Of a stretch of DNA of 64,000 nt, positions 1-12,015 are shown in pieces (within the stretch, counting starts at the first letter, position 1; each line of letters starts with the position of its first letter). This DNA comes from Vitrella brassicaformis (Eukaryota; Sar; Vitrellaceae). Under the pieces are notes generated by a model that ran no database searches, was not told where the DNA came from, and was given only the letters and a program-made list of their open reading frames with translations. Made by a program: the position numbers and the translations under genes. The stretch is taken from NCBI GenBank assembly GCA_001179505.1, contig CDMY01000447.1, forward strand, positions 81,096-145,095, written 5' to 3'.

Positions 1-1899
1 CCGGCTTCGAGCATGCCGCCAAGAGCTTCAACCCTGCCGTAAGCATGCACACACACACACACACACACACACACAGATCTGCGGAATGAGTGAGTGAGTG
101 AGTCAAGTGAAGGGAGAGTCGACGTTTGCCAGCTGTCGCAGCATTGGTCGTAGTACCCTTCACAATAGCGACACTCTCCTCCGGTCTGCCGGCCGATTGG
201 CTGTCGTCCTGACTGCCGACCACACGCAGACCTGAGCGAGTGGGTAAGGCAGGCCTCTCTACCAGCGAAGCCGACACCCTGCCAGTCTTCTTTGCAAGAG
301 GCCTGCACACACACACACACCATCCACCATCCACCATCCACCATCCACTCACATGACATCCACATAAATGACTCTCTCTGCTTGCCTGGATGGATGGATG
401 CCGTGCCTCTGTGTGTGTGTTGATGCTTGTTGACTTGATCAGGACTGTGATGTGGACCTCTCCAGTCGTCACTTTATCATCACGGGCGCCACGTCGGGGC
501 TGGGCCTCTCGTGCGCACAGGTGCTTGCTCGGAAAGGAGGGACGATTCACCTGGTGTGTCGGAACAAAGACAAGGGGGAGAAGACGCTCGATCAGCTCAA
601 GGCAGATACCAACAACCAGGACATCCACCTGCACGTTGTGGGTGAGAGAGGAGAGCTCCCCTTGAGCACAAGAATGGGCCATGGCTGGCTGTAGTGTTCA
701 TTTCTCACTCTTGCTTCACTCCTTCATTCTCACTCTTGCTTCATTCCTTCAGATCTGTCTGAGATCGGTGCCGTTCGCCGCTTCTGTTCGTCGTTTCAGC
801 TGCCCCTGCACGGCCTGATCAACAATGCGGGCATTATGGTCCACACGAGGACACTCACACAAGACGGAGTAGGCCAGCCTCCACATCTGATGAATTCACC
901 CTTCCACTGACTGAGGCCATGACCACTTCTGCCCTCCCTCTCTCTCTGTCAGCATGATGTCAACTTCGTGACCAATGTGCTGTCCCCCTTCCTGATGACT
1001 GTCGAGCTGCTCCCAAACCTGCGGCGATCAGGTGACCCACACTCGGTTGGTGGAAGACAAACAGCGGGCATCGCTGTCTCGTGTGTGTATTGCAGGTGAC
1101 GGTCGCGTGATATTCGTCTCCTCTGGCGGCATGTATGCTCAAGGTGGGTAGTCACGGCCAGCGGGGAAAGCAGCGCACACACACACAGAGGGAGGGAGGG
1201 AGGACATGCGGTGGTTTACATGCGTTCAGAGTTGAAGCCTGACGATCTCGAGGACAAGAAGCTGACCAAGTATGACGGCACATGGGTGTATGCGCACAAC
1301 AAACGAGGTGGGCGGAGACGCCGCCACGAGAGGGGCACCACGTGCAGCCACTTTGCTCTCTCCCTTTTGGCAGCCCAGGTGTGTCTGGCCGAGCTGCTGG
1401 CTGAGAAGGTGTCACCCGCCCAAGACTCCCCGGTGACCTTTTACTCCATGCACCCGGGATGGGCAGACACTCCTGGTGTCCGGCTGTCGATGCCCTCATT
1501 CTTCGACCAACACAAGGGCATCCTCAGGACAGCTGAGCAAGGCGCCGACACTATCGTATGGCCGACGAGCGATCTGAAAAGGACATGGCATCACTGTGGC
1601 GTCCACGTGCGTGTGTGTGTGTTCAGGTGTGGCTGGCGATCGCGCCCTCTCTGACGGGGCCGGAGCAGAGGAGCAAGTACAATGGCAAGTTCTCCCTCGA
1701 CCGGCATGTGGTCTCGCAGCATCTCTTCGGCGCACAGACGCAGCCATCAGATGATGATTTGGCGAAGTGAGGGGAGAGCACAATGGGCAGGGGGACTCGC
1801 ATGAATGGATGGATGGATGCTGTCATGTGTGTCAGGTTGTGGGAGTATGTGTGCAAAAAGGCCAACATACCACCAGACTTCTACAAAAACAAGACGTGA
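1..1899 (+). CDS. DHRS12-like short-chain dehydrogenase/reductase (5' partial)
   Basis: The gene enters from the left edge in frame. Nine exons are readable: 3-38, 443-641, 753-868, 953-1031, 1096-1143, 1230-1307, 1374-1555, 1627-1766 and 1836-1899 (stop TGA). Seen: the Rossmann nucleotide motif TGATSGLG, the NNAG motif, the active-site pair in YAHNK (YxxxK) and the SDR serine in VSSGGM. The stretch SMHPGWADTPGVR is characteristic of dehydrogenase/reductase family member 12. The edge exon GFEHAAKSF matches the segment just before the Rossmann fold in that family. Expected role: NAD(P)-dependent oxidoreductase, substrate unknown. Only the extreme N-terminus is missing. It is followed by a convergent gene (Sm-F) about 500 bp away. 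The assignment to DHRS12 rests on recalled family motifs. Confidence 0.88.
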
Positions 1900-2399
1900 C
1901 CTCATCCGTGGCGATGTTCGTATGTGGCTGCTTGTTGATTGCGTTATTTTTCCGTCAGCAGCATGAGACGATTTATTTCTGTAGCTGTGTGAGTGAGGAT
2001 AGATCGACTGCCCCACACACGGGCGAGTGTCTGGGTAAGTTGGGTTCTGCCTTGGTCGCCTTCTCGTCCTGGCCTCCGTTACAGAAATGCTGCCAAGACA
2101 GGAGCAGACGCACCCACAACTCGCTGAGAGGAAACAAACGCCTTGCCCCCCCGACTGAGACGATGATCCATACTGTGGTTTTATGTGTGCATGGACTGGA
2201 CAGGGTCATTCATTCATTCATGTACAGAGTCAAGTGTGTGCAGCTGCACTGCAGCCTTCCCTTCGCAGAGAGGCTCTGAAACACGGCCATGGCAGCGCAA
2301 CACACACAGACAGATAGGGAATGCAGCGGTAGTCAGTGCCGGAAATGACAGGAAGTCAGCAGGGGGGAGCATCGACAGATCAATGAGTCAGTCAGTCAG

Positions 2400-2952
2400 T
2401 CAGTCTTGCATGTCGTCATCTTGTTGCTCGTCGTCGTCACTCGTCGTCTTGCGCACATACAGCACGTTGTTACACCTGCAATGCAACCCCCACACACGGC
2501 GCGGCGCGTGTGAGGTGTAAACGCCGACTCATCCATTCACTCAGTCACCTGATGAGTATCTCTCCGAGGGTGCCTTTGAAGTTGCCGTCAATCCACTCCT
2601 CGGCGTTGAGGAGCTGGAAGTTCATGTAGTCATCCACCGACTTCAACGTGCCTGAACGAACCAATCGGCCAGCCACACGGACACACATCAATGGTGCACT
2701 GACTGTAATCTGTGTGTCTGCCTGGCGCACCTTTGTACTCCATGCCCCACTTGAGCTTCACTATCACCTGCACACATGGACGCGCACACCAACCATGAGC
2801 GATGCCCATCCGCCTCGGCGTCTGTTTGCTCACCTGCTTCCCTGACAGATCCTGAAGGAAAGGTTTGGGGTTCAGGGGAGTGATCTGCAGCCAACACACG
2901 ATCACACAGCAGCATTCGGCATCCTGCCTTCTCTCTCTCTCACCCCGCTCAT
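2400..2952 (-). CDS. SNRPF: Small nuclear ribonucleoprotein F (Sm-F)
   Basis: Five short exons on the minus strand (2944-2952, 2834-2884, 2731-2767, 2549-2651, 2400-2475) give a protein of about 90 residues, the normal Sm-F length. Seen: the Sm1 block with PLNPKPFL, then [11 protein letters not shown], the Sm-F-type VDDYMNFQL, and the Sm2 block [14 protein letters not shown]. The C-terminus is a short acidic tail. Sm-F is one of seven proteins forming the ring on U1, U2, U4 and U5 snRNAs, so it acts in the spliceosome, in keeping with the intron density here. The start is the ATG giving MSG before the conserved ITPLNP. The first coding exon is only 9 bases. LSm6 is the nearest alternative, but LKWGMEYKG favours Sm-F. 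Confidence 0.93.
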
Positions 2953-3130
2953 GATGCTGCCTTGTCTGCGTCGTGCAGCGAAGTCAACAGGGAGTGAAGA
3001 TCCAAGTCAAAAGCGGACGCCGACGTGGATGCAGAGTGCCCACGGCGCCTTCTGGGCTGAGATGCCGCTTTTTGGTTTTGTGGCAACCTGGTCACAGCCG
3101 GAGGGTTTGACGAGGGGTCAAAGGGTTTGT

Positions 3131-3144
3131 TACCCTAAACCCTG
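3131..3144. promoter_or_regulatory. Telo-box-like motif upstream of Sm-F
   Basis: CCCTAAACCCT lies about 180 bp upstream of the Sm-F start codon, with a nearby AGGGTTT at 3123. Similar motifs precede three other genes in the window (35416-35433, 45511-45536, 49732-49758). In plants, AAACCCTA telo-boxes are promoter elements of translation and housekeeping genes. A promoter role here is inference only. Confidence 0.35.
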
Positions 3145-3797
3145 GCAGCGGTTTCAGGGAGAATCAATAGGCGGCCCACAGTAAACATTTCGCGCGATAG
3201 ACCCAAGAGTGAGACCGGCAAGGCTTGGGCAAGCGGGCGGTGATCACGGGCCAGATCTTGATGTAGTCAGCATCTCATCCAACCAGAACGCGACTGATCC
3301 CATCGACGAACGCGAAACTGCAGCCGATGGCGACCACATCGTGCTGACACCTTCCCAGATCGGCCACCAAGATCTAGAGGACACACAGGCAGGGGGCGAC
3401 ACTGCGCGACCGCGAGACACCGCCACTATCGATGATACCCTTTTTTCACGCAGCCCCACCAGAGCGCTTTGGATGTGAGGGGCAACTTTCGGTGCTTGAT
3501 GGAGCATCCTGACACTCGAAGTGACTTGACCGATTTCGTCCGTCCGTCTGTCCGTCGTGTTGAGGTGAAGTGTGTCAGATATGCAGTCCAACATGTAGGA
3601 CATGCCATGGCAGAGAGAGAGAGTCGCTATGTACACAGCACGCAGCCCGTCAGCCACAGGCCGATAGAGACAGACACAGAGACATAGAGAGAGAGAGAGA
3701 GAGAGTCAACGGTCTCACTCGGTCACCCACAGTCACAAGTATCACATGCAGAAGACATGACGACATCCCTCTGCCCTCATCGCAACACTCCACGTCT

Positions 3798-5828
3798 CTA
3801 TCTGTCTGGCCCTCTGTCTCTGTCTGGGTGGCCTCTGTCTGTCTCCTCGCACCAGCCGCCTCGGTGGCCGAGTGCCGCTCCCATCGTGCCAATCGTCCGC
3901 AGGGCCGTGTGGTTTGCTGCTGCTGCTGCTGCTGCTGGTATGTCTGTGTGGCTGCTGCTGGTGTGACTGTCGCTGCTCGAGCTGCTGCCCGACGAGCTGT
4001 CCGACGAGCTGTCCGACGCCGTGGGCGAAGGGGGGCGGTGCGACACGGCGGCGGGAGACGGCGGGGCGTGTGGCGGTGGTGAGTCGGGCGAGGTGAACCA
4101 CGGGTGGTCGAGGGCAGCCTCCACTGACAGACACAAACAAAGAGGCACAGCACAGCGGTCTGTCTGGTCTTCACACACTGCGTGCGTCAGTCAGTGACCA
4201 CACAGCACAGCACAGCACAGCCATGTGTGTGTAGTGTATATCACCCACCTGATGCGATTCGGTCGTGTTTGTTGAAGGCCAGGAGTGACCGGATGAGGTC
4301 CTTGGCTGCGTCGGACACCCCGTCGGTGCGTCTGAACCGAACCCCCTGCAAGACACAATGGAATGGACACACACAAATATCAATCACCTCACCCAGACGG
4401 CCCCCCCGTTGATGTGATGTGTGACTGACTGATCTGATCCAGCCGACCGAGCCACCAACCCTTTTAACCCACCTACCCGGGTCAATGCCTTCCACTTGCC
4501 CTCAGTCATAATGCCGTCGTCGCGCAGGTCAAAGGGATACCGCCCAGTGAGCATTCGGTAACTGAGGCACGCACAGCACACATGACATGACATGACATGA
4601 CATGTGGGCTCCCAGCCAGCCCAGGCAGGGCTGGATGGGATGGGCTGGGATGGATGCACGTAGCGGACTGACTGACTGACCAGTATGTGTGTGTGTATGT
4701 GTGTCTATGTGTGTGTATGTGTGTTTGGGCTCACTCACATGCACACGCCCATCGCCCAAATGTCGCTGGCCTCGCTGTAGTCCAAACACTCGTAGCACTC
4801 GGGGGCCTGCACACACACACACACAGACACACACAGACAGACAGACAGCACAGCCGCATTGCATTCTCGGGCGCATCGAAGGCTTCGGACAATTGAGTGT
4901 GCTTACGAGGTATTTTGCGGTTCCGATAATGCGCGTTGGCCTGCTGCTTTGGGGGGTCAGGACCGTGTCGAAGTCAACTAACATGACACGGTCGCCGCTG
5001 GTCATGATGTTCCGCAGCGACACGTCGGCGTGTGTCATCTGCACACACACACAGACAGACAGACAGACAGGCAGACAGAGAGACAGGGGCTATGCTGTGC
5101 TCGTGTGTATGTGTATGTGTATGTGTGTGTGTGTGGTCATTCATCTGTGTGTGTGTGCGTACGCCGTGGTCGTGCAGCACTTTGAGGCCGCTGAGCGCCC
5201 CCATGGCTATCCGTTTGGCCTCCCTCTCCCCCAGCCGTCCGCAGTCGGCGTCTGTCCCCCTGACCCACTCCATGTTTATGTAGTAGTTGTCGTCGTCTTG
5301 GAAGATGCCAGAGGCGAGGCAGAGGTGCGGTGACTCCGGGAGGTCCAGGATGGCCTCGTACTTCTGTACAAAGTCGGCCTCTGTGCACTGCGGGTCATCC
5401 TCCCTGGTATTTAGGGGGGTAGTAGGAAAGAAGGAAACAGACAGACAGACAGACAGAGAGGGTGTGGTGTCTGAGAGGAGAAAGGATGACTGTCTGTGTG
5501 TGCCATGAGCTGACATGAAGTTGCTCCGGGGGACGAGTTTGATGGCCTCGTAGAGGCCGCGGAACCAGGTGGCCTCGACCTTCAGAATGAGGCCGTTCCT
5601 GCACACAGACAGTTGCATGCGATGCATACCACTCCCTAGGTACCGTAGTGTGTCCCATCCATTGAATGAAATCTATGTGTGATATCATTGGGCGGGCCCA
5701 TGTATGTGCAGCTGACTGAGCTCTCTGTTGCCCGCCGGCGGCTTGGCTTACCCGCCGTCGTCGGCCTCTCTGACGAGCCGCAAGTCGTTCTCCTCGAGCA
5801 TCGACCAAAAGTCGGCGTAGCGCTGCAT
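3798..5828 (-). CDS. Divergent protein kinase (atypical DFG and HRD motifs)
   Basis: Eight exons (5752-5828, 5515-5598, 5163-5403, 4907-5038, 4739-4806, 4477-4561, 4249-4345, 3798-4123) close in frame to 369 residues. Seen in order: a lysine in EAIKLV likely matching VAIK; a candidate alpha-C glutamate in FVQKYEAI; a catalytic loop HADVSLRNIM in place of HRDLKxxN; LVDFD in place of DFG; GTAKYLAPE (APE); SDIWAMGV; the RYPF helix; and DHPWF near the end of the lobe. A typical glycine loop is not evident. The catalytic-loop Asp and Asn and the metal-binding Asp are kept, so activity is possible, but two signature residues are changed. A tail of about 100 residues rich in Ser, Pro and Ala follows. 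The layout resembles CAMK-group kinases. The start is the first in-frame ATG. Substrate and partners are unknown. Confidence 0.82.
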
Positions 5829-6258
5829 CGCACACCCCAATTGACACACAGAAGAATGAAATGAATGCGGCGTCACGTCATGGGGCCTGCAACGCTTCTC
5901 TGCTCCTAAAGAAGCTGACCCAAACTATCGGCAGCTTGAACGGCACGCTGCACTTCTGCCCCTCGCTGTTGGCCGTCTGGCCGCCCCGCTCCCCGCCATT
6001 ATCAGCAGCTGCTACACATGCGACGGCCGCTTCAGGCGGCATCATCGTGACGTGACGACGGTGGATTGGATCAACAATCACAATGGCTCTCTCGCACACT
6101 ATCGAACCGACGACGCCTCTGCACTCCGCAAAGACCAAACGTCAAATCAAAGAGAGCCACATCCACCGCAAAGAAGAAGCTCGCAGATCTGTTTGAGGGG
6201 ACCGGCTTTCGGGCTCTGTCTTGATGTGCTTGACCGTTCCGGATCTGCCTAAGAAACG

Positions 6259-6550
6259 ATGTCTGCAGCAGGCTCTGTGTGGAACAAAAACAGGTACGAC
6301 GCGAGAGAGAAGGAGTAGATCATGACAGTGGCAGGGATGACTGACTGACGGCTTGGCTTGTGTGGTTCCTTTGTGCGATCGATGTAGTTGGCATTGGGAG
6401 GAGAAGAACTACGGCAAGTGGGCAGAGGAGCACATCGGCAGCCTGCTCACATCATTCACTCTCGACGGACCGCATGGCACCATTCGGCTTCACAACCCAA
6501 CCGTCAACGGCGAGGTAAGTGCAGTACGCCCCTGACAGACACACAGACAC

Positions 6551-6586
<36 letters not shown>

Positions 6587-8397
6587 TGAATGAATGGAGA
6601 TGCACAAAGCGTGAAGCTGGTCTCTGCTGGCGTACTGGATGTGTTTGTGTGTGAATGCGTGTAGGCGTCAGTGTCAGTTCGTAAGGGCAAGCGGATCGCC
6701 GCTTACGAGTACAAGCTGGACTGTCAGTGGAGCGGTGAGGCACCCTCGGGCGAGGCCGTCAACGGCACACTCGCCGTACCCGACTTCTCCGTCGAATCTG
6801 TGCAGGTACACTGACAGACAGACAGACAGACAGACAAGCATCGCTGTCTTCGCTGCTTTACACACACTTATGTGTGTGTGTGTGTGTGGGTGGATGTGTG
6901 TGTGTGTGGATGTGTGGACGTTGTCAGGATGATGACTACGAGGTTCGGGTGAACGTGCAGACGTCCTCTGATGCGGCGACCGCCCTCAAGGTCAGACAGA
7001 CAGACCGACCACACCACGTAGCAGTGTGTCTGGGATAAAGAGTGACTGCCGGTCGGCTGTGGGGCTGCATGGCCTGCGTGTGTGTGTGTGTGTCTAATAA
7101 ATACAAATACATGCAGGAGTATCTGAGGAAGGATGGTGCCAAGAAGCTGCGGGCCCATCTGCGGCAGTTCCACGACGCCATCAACACTGCCGAATCAGAA
7201 CCTGGTGAGTGAGTGACTCTCCCCCCTACCTAAACACACAACACAACACAACTCGGCTTGGCTTGGATGTATTCATTGATCTGCTCTCCATCTGTGGATG
7301 GATGGATGGATGTCGCATCAATCATGTGCAGATCGTCTTGAGGCCGACAAGAAGCGTCGCGAGGAGGAGCTGGCGAGGATGCAGGCTGCGCAGCAGACCA
7401 CTGGCGAGGCCAAGCTCAAGATGCTCGAACAGACCAAGGCAGAGGAGGCCAGGAAACGAGAGGCCAAAGCCCAACAACCACCAGCGCAAGCACCGGCACA
7501 GGCACCGGCAGCAGAGGCGCCACAGCGGATTGTAAGCTAGTGGGGTGTGTGTGAAGGCAGCAGGGAGGGGATGAGCCAATGCGCGTGTTGTGCGTTGTGG
7601 TGTTGTCTTGTGTGTGCAGGAGGCTCAGCCGGAGGGTAAGGGTTCGGTGTGGAACGTCAACAGCTGGCAGTGGGAGGAGCGGCCCATGACTCAATGGGCG
7701 GAGAAGCACCTCACGCACAAGCTGCAAGACACACAGGTGAGGACGCCACACCGAGCCACCCAGCGAATGACACACACACACACACACGCACACGCACTGT
7801 CTGCCTGCCCATCTGTGTCTGTCGATTAGCTGACCCTTCTCGACGGCTCAACCAGCGTGTCCTTGCTCGACCCCAAAATCAAAGGAGACGTAAGCACCGC
7901 GCACCCACCCTGCAGACACGTGCTGTGTGCTGTATGCTGTGTGTGTGGCACATTAATGTGTGCAGGCGTCGAGCAGCATCCGCAAGGGCAAGAAGCTTCT
8001 GGTGTTCGACCTCAGCCTCACCGTGGCCTGGTCGGCCACACGGAGGGAACCCAATGGCGACTTCATGGCTGACGCTAAAGGTAATAGCGCCCCTCTGACC
8101 GCACGACACCTCAGCCACCCCATGCTTCGTCTGCTGTGCCCAGGTCGCATAGAGGTGCCAGACTTCTCATCTGAGAGTCTGGGTGACATCCAGGTCAAGG
8201 TGACGTGTGACCAGAAAGAGGCGCCGCGGGAGATCATCAACCAGGCCATGAGAAAGGAAGGCGTCGACCAGCTCAAAACCATCCTGCTCAGGTATGATGT
8301 GTGTGCCTGTGGGGTGGGTGGAGAAAGGTGTGTGATGGGTGGATGTGTTGTTTTGTCGGTCGGTTGCAGCTTCGTCGACGAGATGCGGCAGGCGTGA
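6259..8397 (+). CDS. Hsp90 co-chaperone-like protein with two Aha1 N-terminal domains
   Basis: Eleven exons (6259-6293, 6388-6514, 6665-6805, 6928-6990, 7117-7204, 7332-7531, 7620-7736, 7830-7889, 7966-8080, 8144-8291, 8370-8397) give 373 residues. Seen: two copies of the Aha1_N signature. The first, about residues 5-150, has NSWHWEEKN and VRKGKRIAAYEY. The second, about residues 225-370, has NVNSWQWEERPMTQW and IRKGKKLLVFDL. A charged coiled-coil and PAQAPAQA linker joins them. Aha1 stimulates the Hsp90 ATPase through this N-domain. Canonical Aha1 pairs one such domain with a C-terminal START-like domain, which is absent here. The two copies are clearly diverged, so the duplication is not recent. 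The protein is probably cytosolic. The ATG precedes the first conserved WN block by only seven residues. Confidence 0.9.
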
Positions 8398-8858
8398 GGG
8401 TGGTTGGTGCGTGTTGACCTGGTCGAGTGCATTCTTGTACACCTGCCCGATGGTTGTGTATGGCTGTTTATTATGCAAGTGGGTGGGACGGCCGATGACT
8501 GCGTGGCTTGTGTGGATCCATCCATCTGTGTGGGTGCGTGTGTGGGCTGGGGGGGGAGGGCTTCTTGTGGACTGACTGGGAGGAAGACCACTGGTCTATC
8601 TATCTGCGTGAAAGCAGCATTTGTCAGCTGCACTCCCACACTCATTCAGGGGTTCATTCACTCACTGCACCAATGCGTCAGTCAATGAAAAGCGCATATG
8701 AAATGAATTCAGACAGACATCGACTTAGTCGTCATCAGCTACGGGGGGGGGGAGAAAACGGGCCACTCATGCCATGCGGGAAGTCCATAAAACACCCCAG
8801 TGGCACACGGCACACACACACACACTTCAAATATATAATGTGTCGGCGAGTAGAGGTG
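8398..8858. other. Intergenic gap between convergent genes
   Basis: This is the 3' space between the double-Aha1_N gene and the mitochondrial carrier gene. It holds short TG and CATC runs. I see no gene, RNA or terminator that I can support. Confidence 0.6.
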
Positions 8859-8902
8859 CTACTTAGCCAGCCCCTTAACCAACTCATAGCTGCCAGCACG
8901 AA

Positions 8903-8933
<31 letters not shown>

Positions 8934-10538
8934 TAGAGAGAGAGGTCATTGCACCATTGATTCATATTGTGCTGTGTGGTTATATGTATACCTGCCGAAT
9001 TGAATTGCTCCCGACAGGACGGCACGTACGAGGCGGGGAGATACCCCAGACCACAGCCTGGCGGGACCTTCCTCCGTGGCGATGCGCATGCCGCAGTCGA
9101 CGATGCCACTGTAGGCCGCTGATGACGATGCACTGCTGTCAGACTGCGCGGCAACGCCACCGCCATAGCTGCTGGCGGGCGATGCTGCGGCAACCGACGT
9201 CTCGCGTTTATCCTGGGTCATCAGCCGTGTGCTGCATAGAGAGGCAAGCAAGAGAGAACGTGCCTGCCTGGATCAATCAATGCGCCCCAGGTCAGGAGGC
9301 AGGCGTGTATCACCTGCCTCGCCTCTTTGCTGCCTACCCTACCGGATGACATCAAGAGGGTTCGTGAATAGCTGTGCGGTGCAGCTGGCCAGGCTGCCGG
9401 CCGCCGTCTTCTCAAGTAGGGTCAGCTCGCCACCGAGGGCTGCCTTCAACGAGTCGTAGACCAGGAACTTGATGACGTCCGTCGGGTAAGCATAGGCGAT
9501 GTTGGCATTGTACCCAGTGTACAATCCACCTGAACCAACCAACAACCGAACAAACAAACAAACAAACAAAGGCAGTCGGCTCAGTGGCGTATATGGATTT
9601 CTTGTCTTCCTTCCGCCCCCAACCCACCGATTCCATCCTGCTCGACTGTTTTCCTGATGCCGTCCAGTGTGTTGTTGGCGAGGCCAGCCTGACACCTCGT
9701 CTTGACCACCTGCATGTTATGTGCATGAATGAAGCCAGAGAGTCGATGGCTGGCCAGCCACCACCCCCACTAATCGCATCCTTGCCTGCCTACATACCTC
9801 TGAGGGCGTCCTGACAAGCCAGTATGGCACGCTCGCGGCGAGCACTGCAGCCGATGTCCGCACCTGAAGATTCCCCGATAACCCTGCCTGCGCAAGATAA
9901 GCCATCGACGTGTCCTTGACGCCGAAGAAGAGGGCGGACGCCGGTGTGCCGACCACCAAGGGCGGCACAATGCCGCGATACAGGTCGTCAAAAAGCCCGT
10001 CATTGGTCTGATTGCGAAGCTGCAGCCGGGCACGCAGCGTATCCAGGGGATGCAAAATGGCGTCTTTGCCCAGGCGGCTCGCCCCGCCTCCAGCCAGTCC
10101 ACTGATGAGCTCCTTAGCCAAACCCTTGTCTGCTCCAGCTCCTCCCGCTTCTGGTGGTAGCGAAGTGGGGACAGGAACAGCAGGCACAGCAGCTGAGGCA
10201 ACCTTGTCGGAGGGAGAGTGGAAGGCGCTTGTGGCGACTCCTATGGTCAGCAGGCCGGACAATAGAGACCCTCCATTCAGATGATCTCTTCGACCGACTC
10301 GTGGCTGCTCATCAGACAGTGAAGACGCGCGGCTCGTGCGCCTTTGTTCCGTTGATGTGTCATGGCCGCGACTGCCGCTTTGTGCGACTAAGGAAGCTGA
10401 CACGTGGTGCCGTTGCAAAGGCGGCAAAGGCCCAGCTCGGTGGGCAAGGCCGAGATAACGACTCGGACGATGAATGGTCAAGAAAGCCCCTACAGGAAAA
10501 CTCGGCTGCGGATGCCTTGCAGAGCAGGAGGAGCCCAT
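8859..10538 (-). CDS. Mitochondrial carrier family protein, SAM-carrier-like
   Basis: Five exons (9798-10538, 9628-9709, 9343-9529, 8992-9231, 8859-8889) close in frame to 426 residues. Seen: three solute-carrier repeats with Px[DE]xx[RK] signatures: HPLDTLRAR, TPSEVVKTR and NPLDVIRTR. The second, PSEVVK, is the form typical of S-adenosylmethionine carriers (SLC25A26/SAMC). GGLYTGYNAN and DVIKFLVYDSLK also fit that subgroup. About 130 N-terminal residues rich in Ser, Arg and Ala precede repeat 1. They may be an organelle-targeting extension, as in plastid/mitochondrial SAM carriers of plants. The last repeat carries a Ser/Ala-rich loop insertion. Expected role: inner-membrane exchange of SAM or a related metabolite. 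Family membership is firm; the substrate is inferred from one signature. Confidence 0.85.
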
Positions 10539-10828
10539 GAGGGAGATCTGATCTGTTCACACGATGCTGCAACGCACAGATCACCATATGCACACCGGTG
10601 ATGGAATGCACGCGCTTTTCTCGTAGATCTTACACAGTTGCGAGTAGCCTGACGACGTCGGGGTACCTTGGAAAGAAGAAGACGGACGCGGAACCTCGGC
10701 TAAGCTCGCAGTGCGAGCTTTGCATCTTCACACGTTCTCCTTCCCTGCCTTCTTCTGACGCTGCTGTATCTTGCACTGTTCCCCATGCTATCGTTTATGC
10801 ATCAAGATCTTTAGGAAAGAACCAACCC

Positions 10829-12015
10829 ATGGCGGAAACGACGGCCATCGCTCAGCTGCTGCAGGCACTCCAGGCCCAGCAGCAGGGCCAGCCGGCTGCC
10901 GCTATGCCCCTCAACACCCCCGCTGCCGCATCGTCCCAACCAACTGACGTGGAAGTCGCCATCCCATCAGCTGACTTCGACTACGAGCTGCAGCAGGAAG
11001 ATCTCCGCTCTCTGATGGCCGTGTTCGGGCAAGTTCTCGGCGTGAGCGTCAATCCGATGGAGGGCTCGGCAACAGTCACGTTCGCGCGAGAGGAGAGCGC
11101 ACTGGAGGCAGTGAGGGAGCTGAACGGCGTGTGGCTGCGGCCGTACTCGCAGAGGCTGGGTGTGCGTGTGGTCAGTGGGCCTACCACACGCACAGGGAGA
11201 CCGTCGAGGGAGAGTGCGGGTGCGTCGGCATCAGCTGCTGGTGGTGGTGGCGACGGTGGACAGGGCAAGGGTAGGAAGCAGATGTGTCGACTTGAGCTGG
11301 TGGATGTGTTCGGGCAGGAGCCGGAGTTCAACATCACACTGGTGGGTGTCAAAGGGTCAGTCAGTGGGGTGGCGGGCAGGGCTGGGCAGGGGTGGAGAGA
11401 GTGCATCGATCAATTTATCGTGCTCGTGTGTGTGTGTGTGTGTGTGCTGTTTGTCAGCGGATGCTGGGTGACAACAACTCCAACATCCTCCATATACTGA
11501 ACGAGGCGTGGAAGCTCGTCGACATACACATCAAAGGTACTCAGGTACCACACACACACTACCAGACACGTAACAGTGTGTGCCTGTGTCCCGTCACCTT
11601 GGGGGGATGTATGGGTCAACCAACATAACACGTAGGCAAGGCGACCAACCAGGCGCCCGCATCCGAGCGGCTGCACCTGACCATCACCTCATCCGACGCA
11701 CAGGCCTACCGCACAGCACGGGACCTTGCTGAAGACCTCTTCGCCGCCATATGCGACCAGTTCAGGGACTTCTGCAAGTCAGTGACGTGACATCACCCTC
11801 CACCCACACACAGACGGCTCTCTGTCTGCCGATGGATAGATGGACTTGTGTGTGTGTGTGCGTATGCCAGGGTGAAAGGTCTTCCCCCGCCACACAGCAT
11901 GGGTTTCCGTCGGCATGACTACATCGAGGATATGTCCCAGCCGAACAAACTCAACTACATCGGGCACAGGGAGAGGTGGTCCCTCATGGGCGGGCTCATG
12001 CACGATAGAGATTGA
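10829..12015 (+). CDS. RNA-binding protein with RRM-like and KH-like domains
   Basis: Four exons (10829-11341, 11458-11536, 11636-11777, 11871-12015) give 292 residues. Seen: a Gln/Ala-rich N-terminus; an RRM-like fold from about residue 50 with a degenerate RNP1 (GSATVTFAR) and ALEAVRELNGVWL; a Gly/Ser/Arg linker; then a KH-like block with RMLGDNNSNILHI (G-x-x-G-type loop replaced by GDNN), WKLVDIHIKGK and RLHLTITSSD. The C-terminus has no further domain I recognise. The gene starts about 290 bp from the divergent carrier gene, suggesting a shared promoter region. Likely role: mRNA or snRNA binding. I cannot name an ortholog. The KH call is moderate because the GxxG loop is not canonical. 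Confidence 0.75.
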
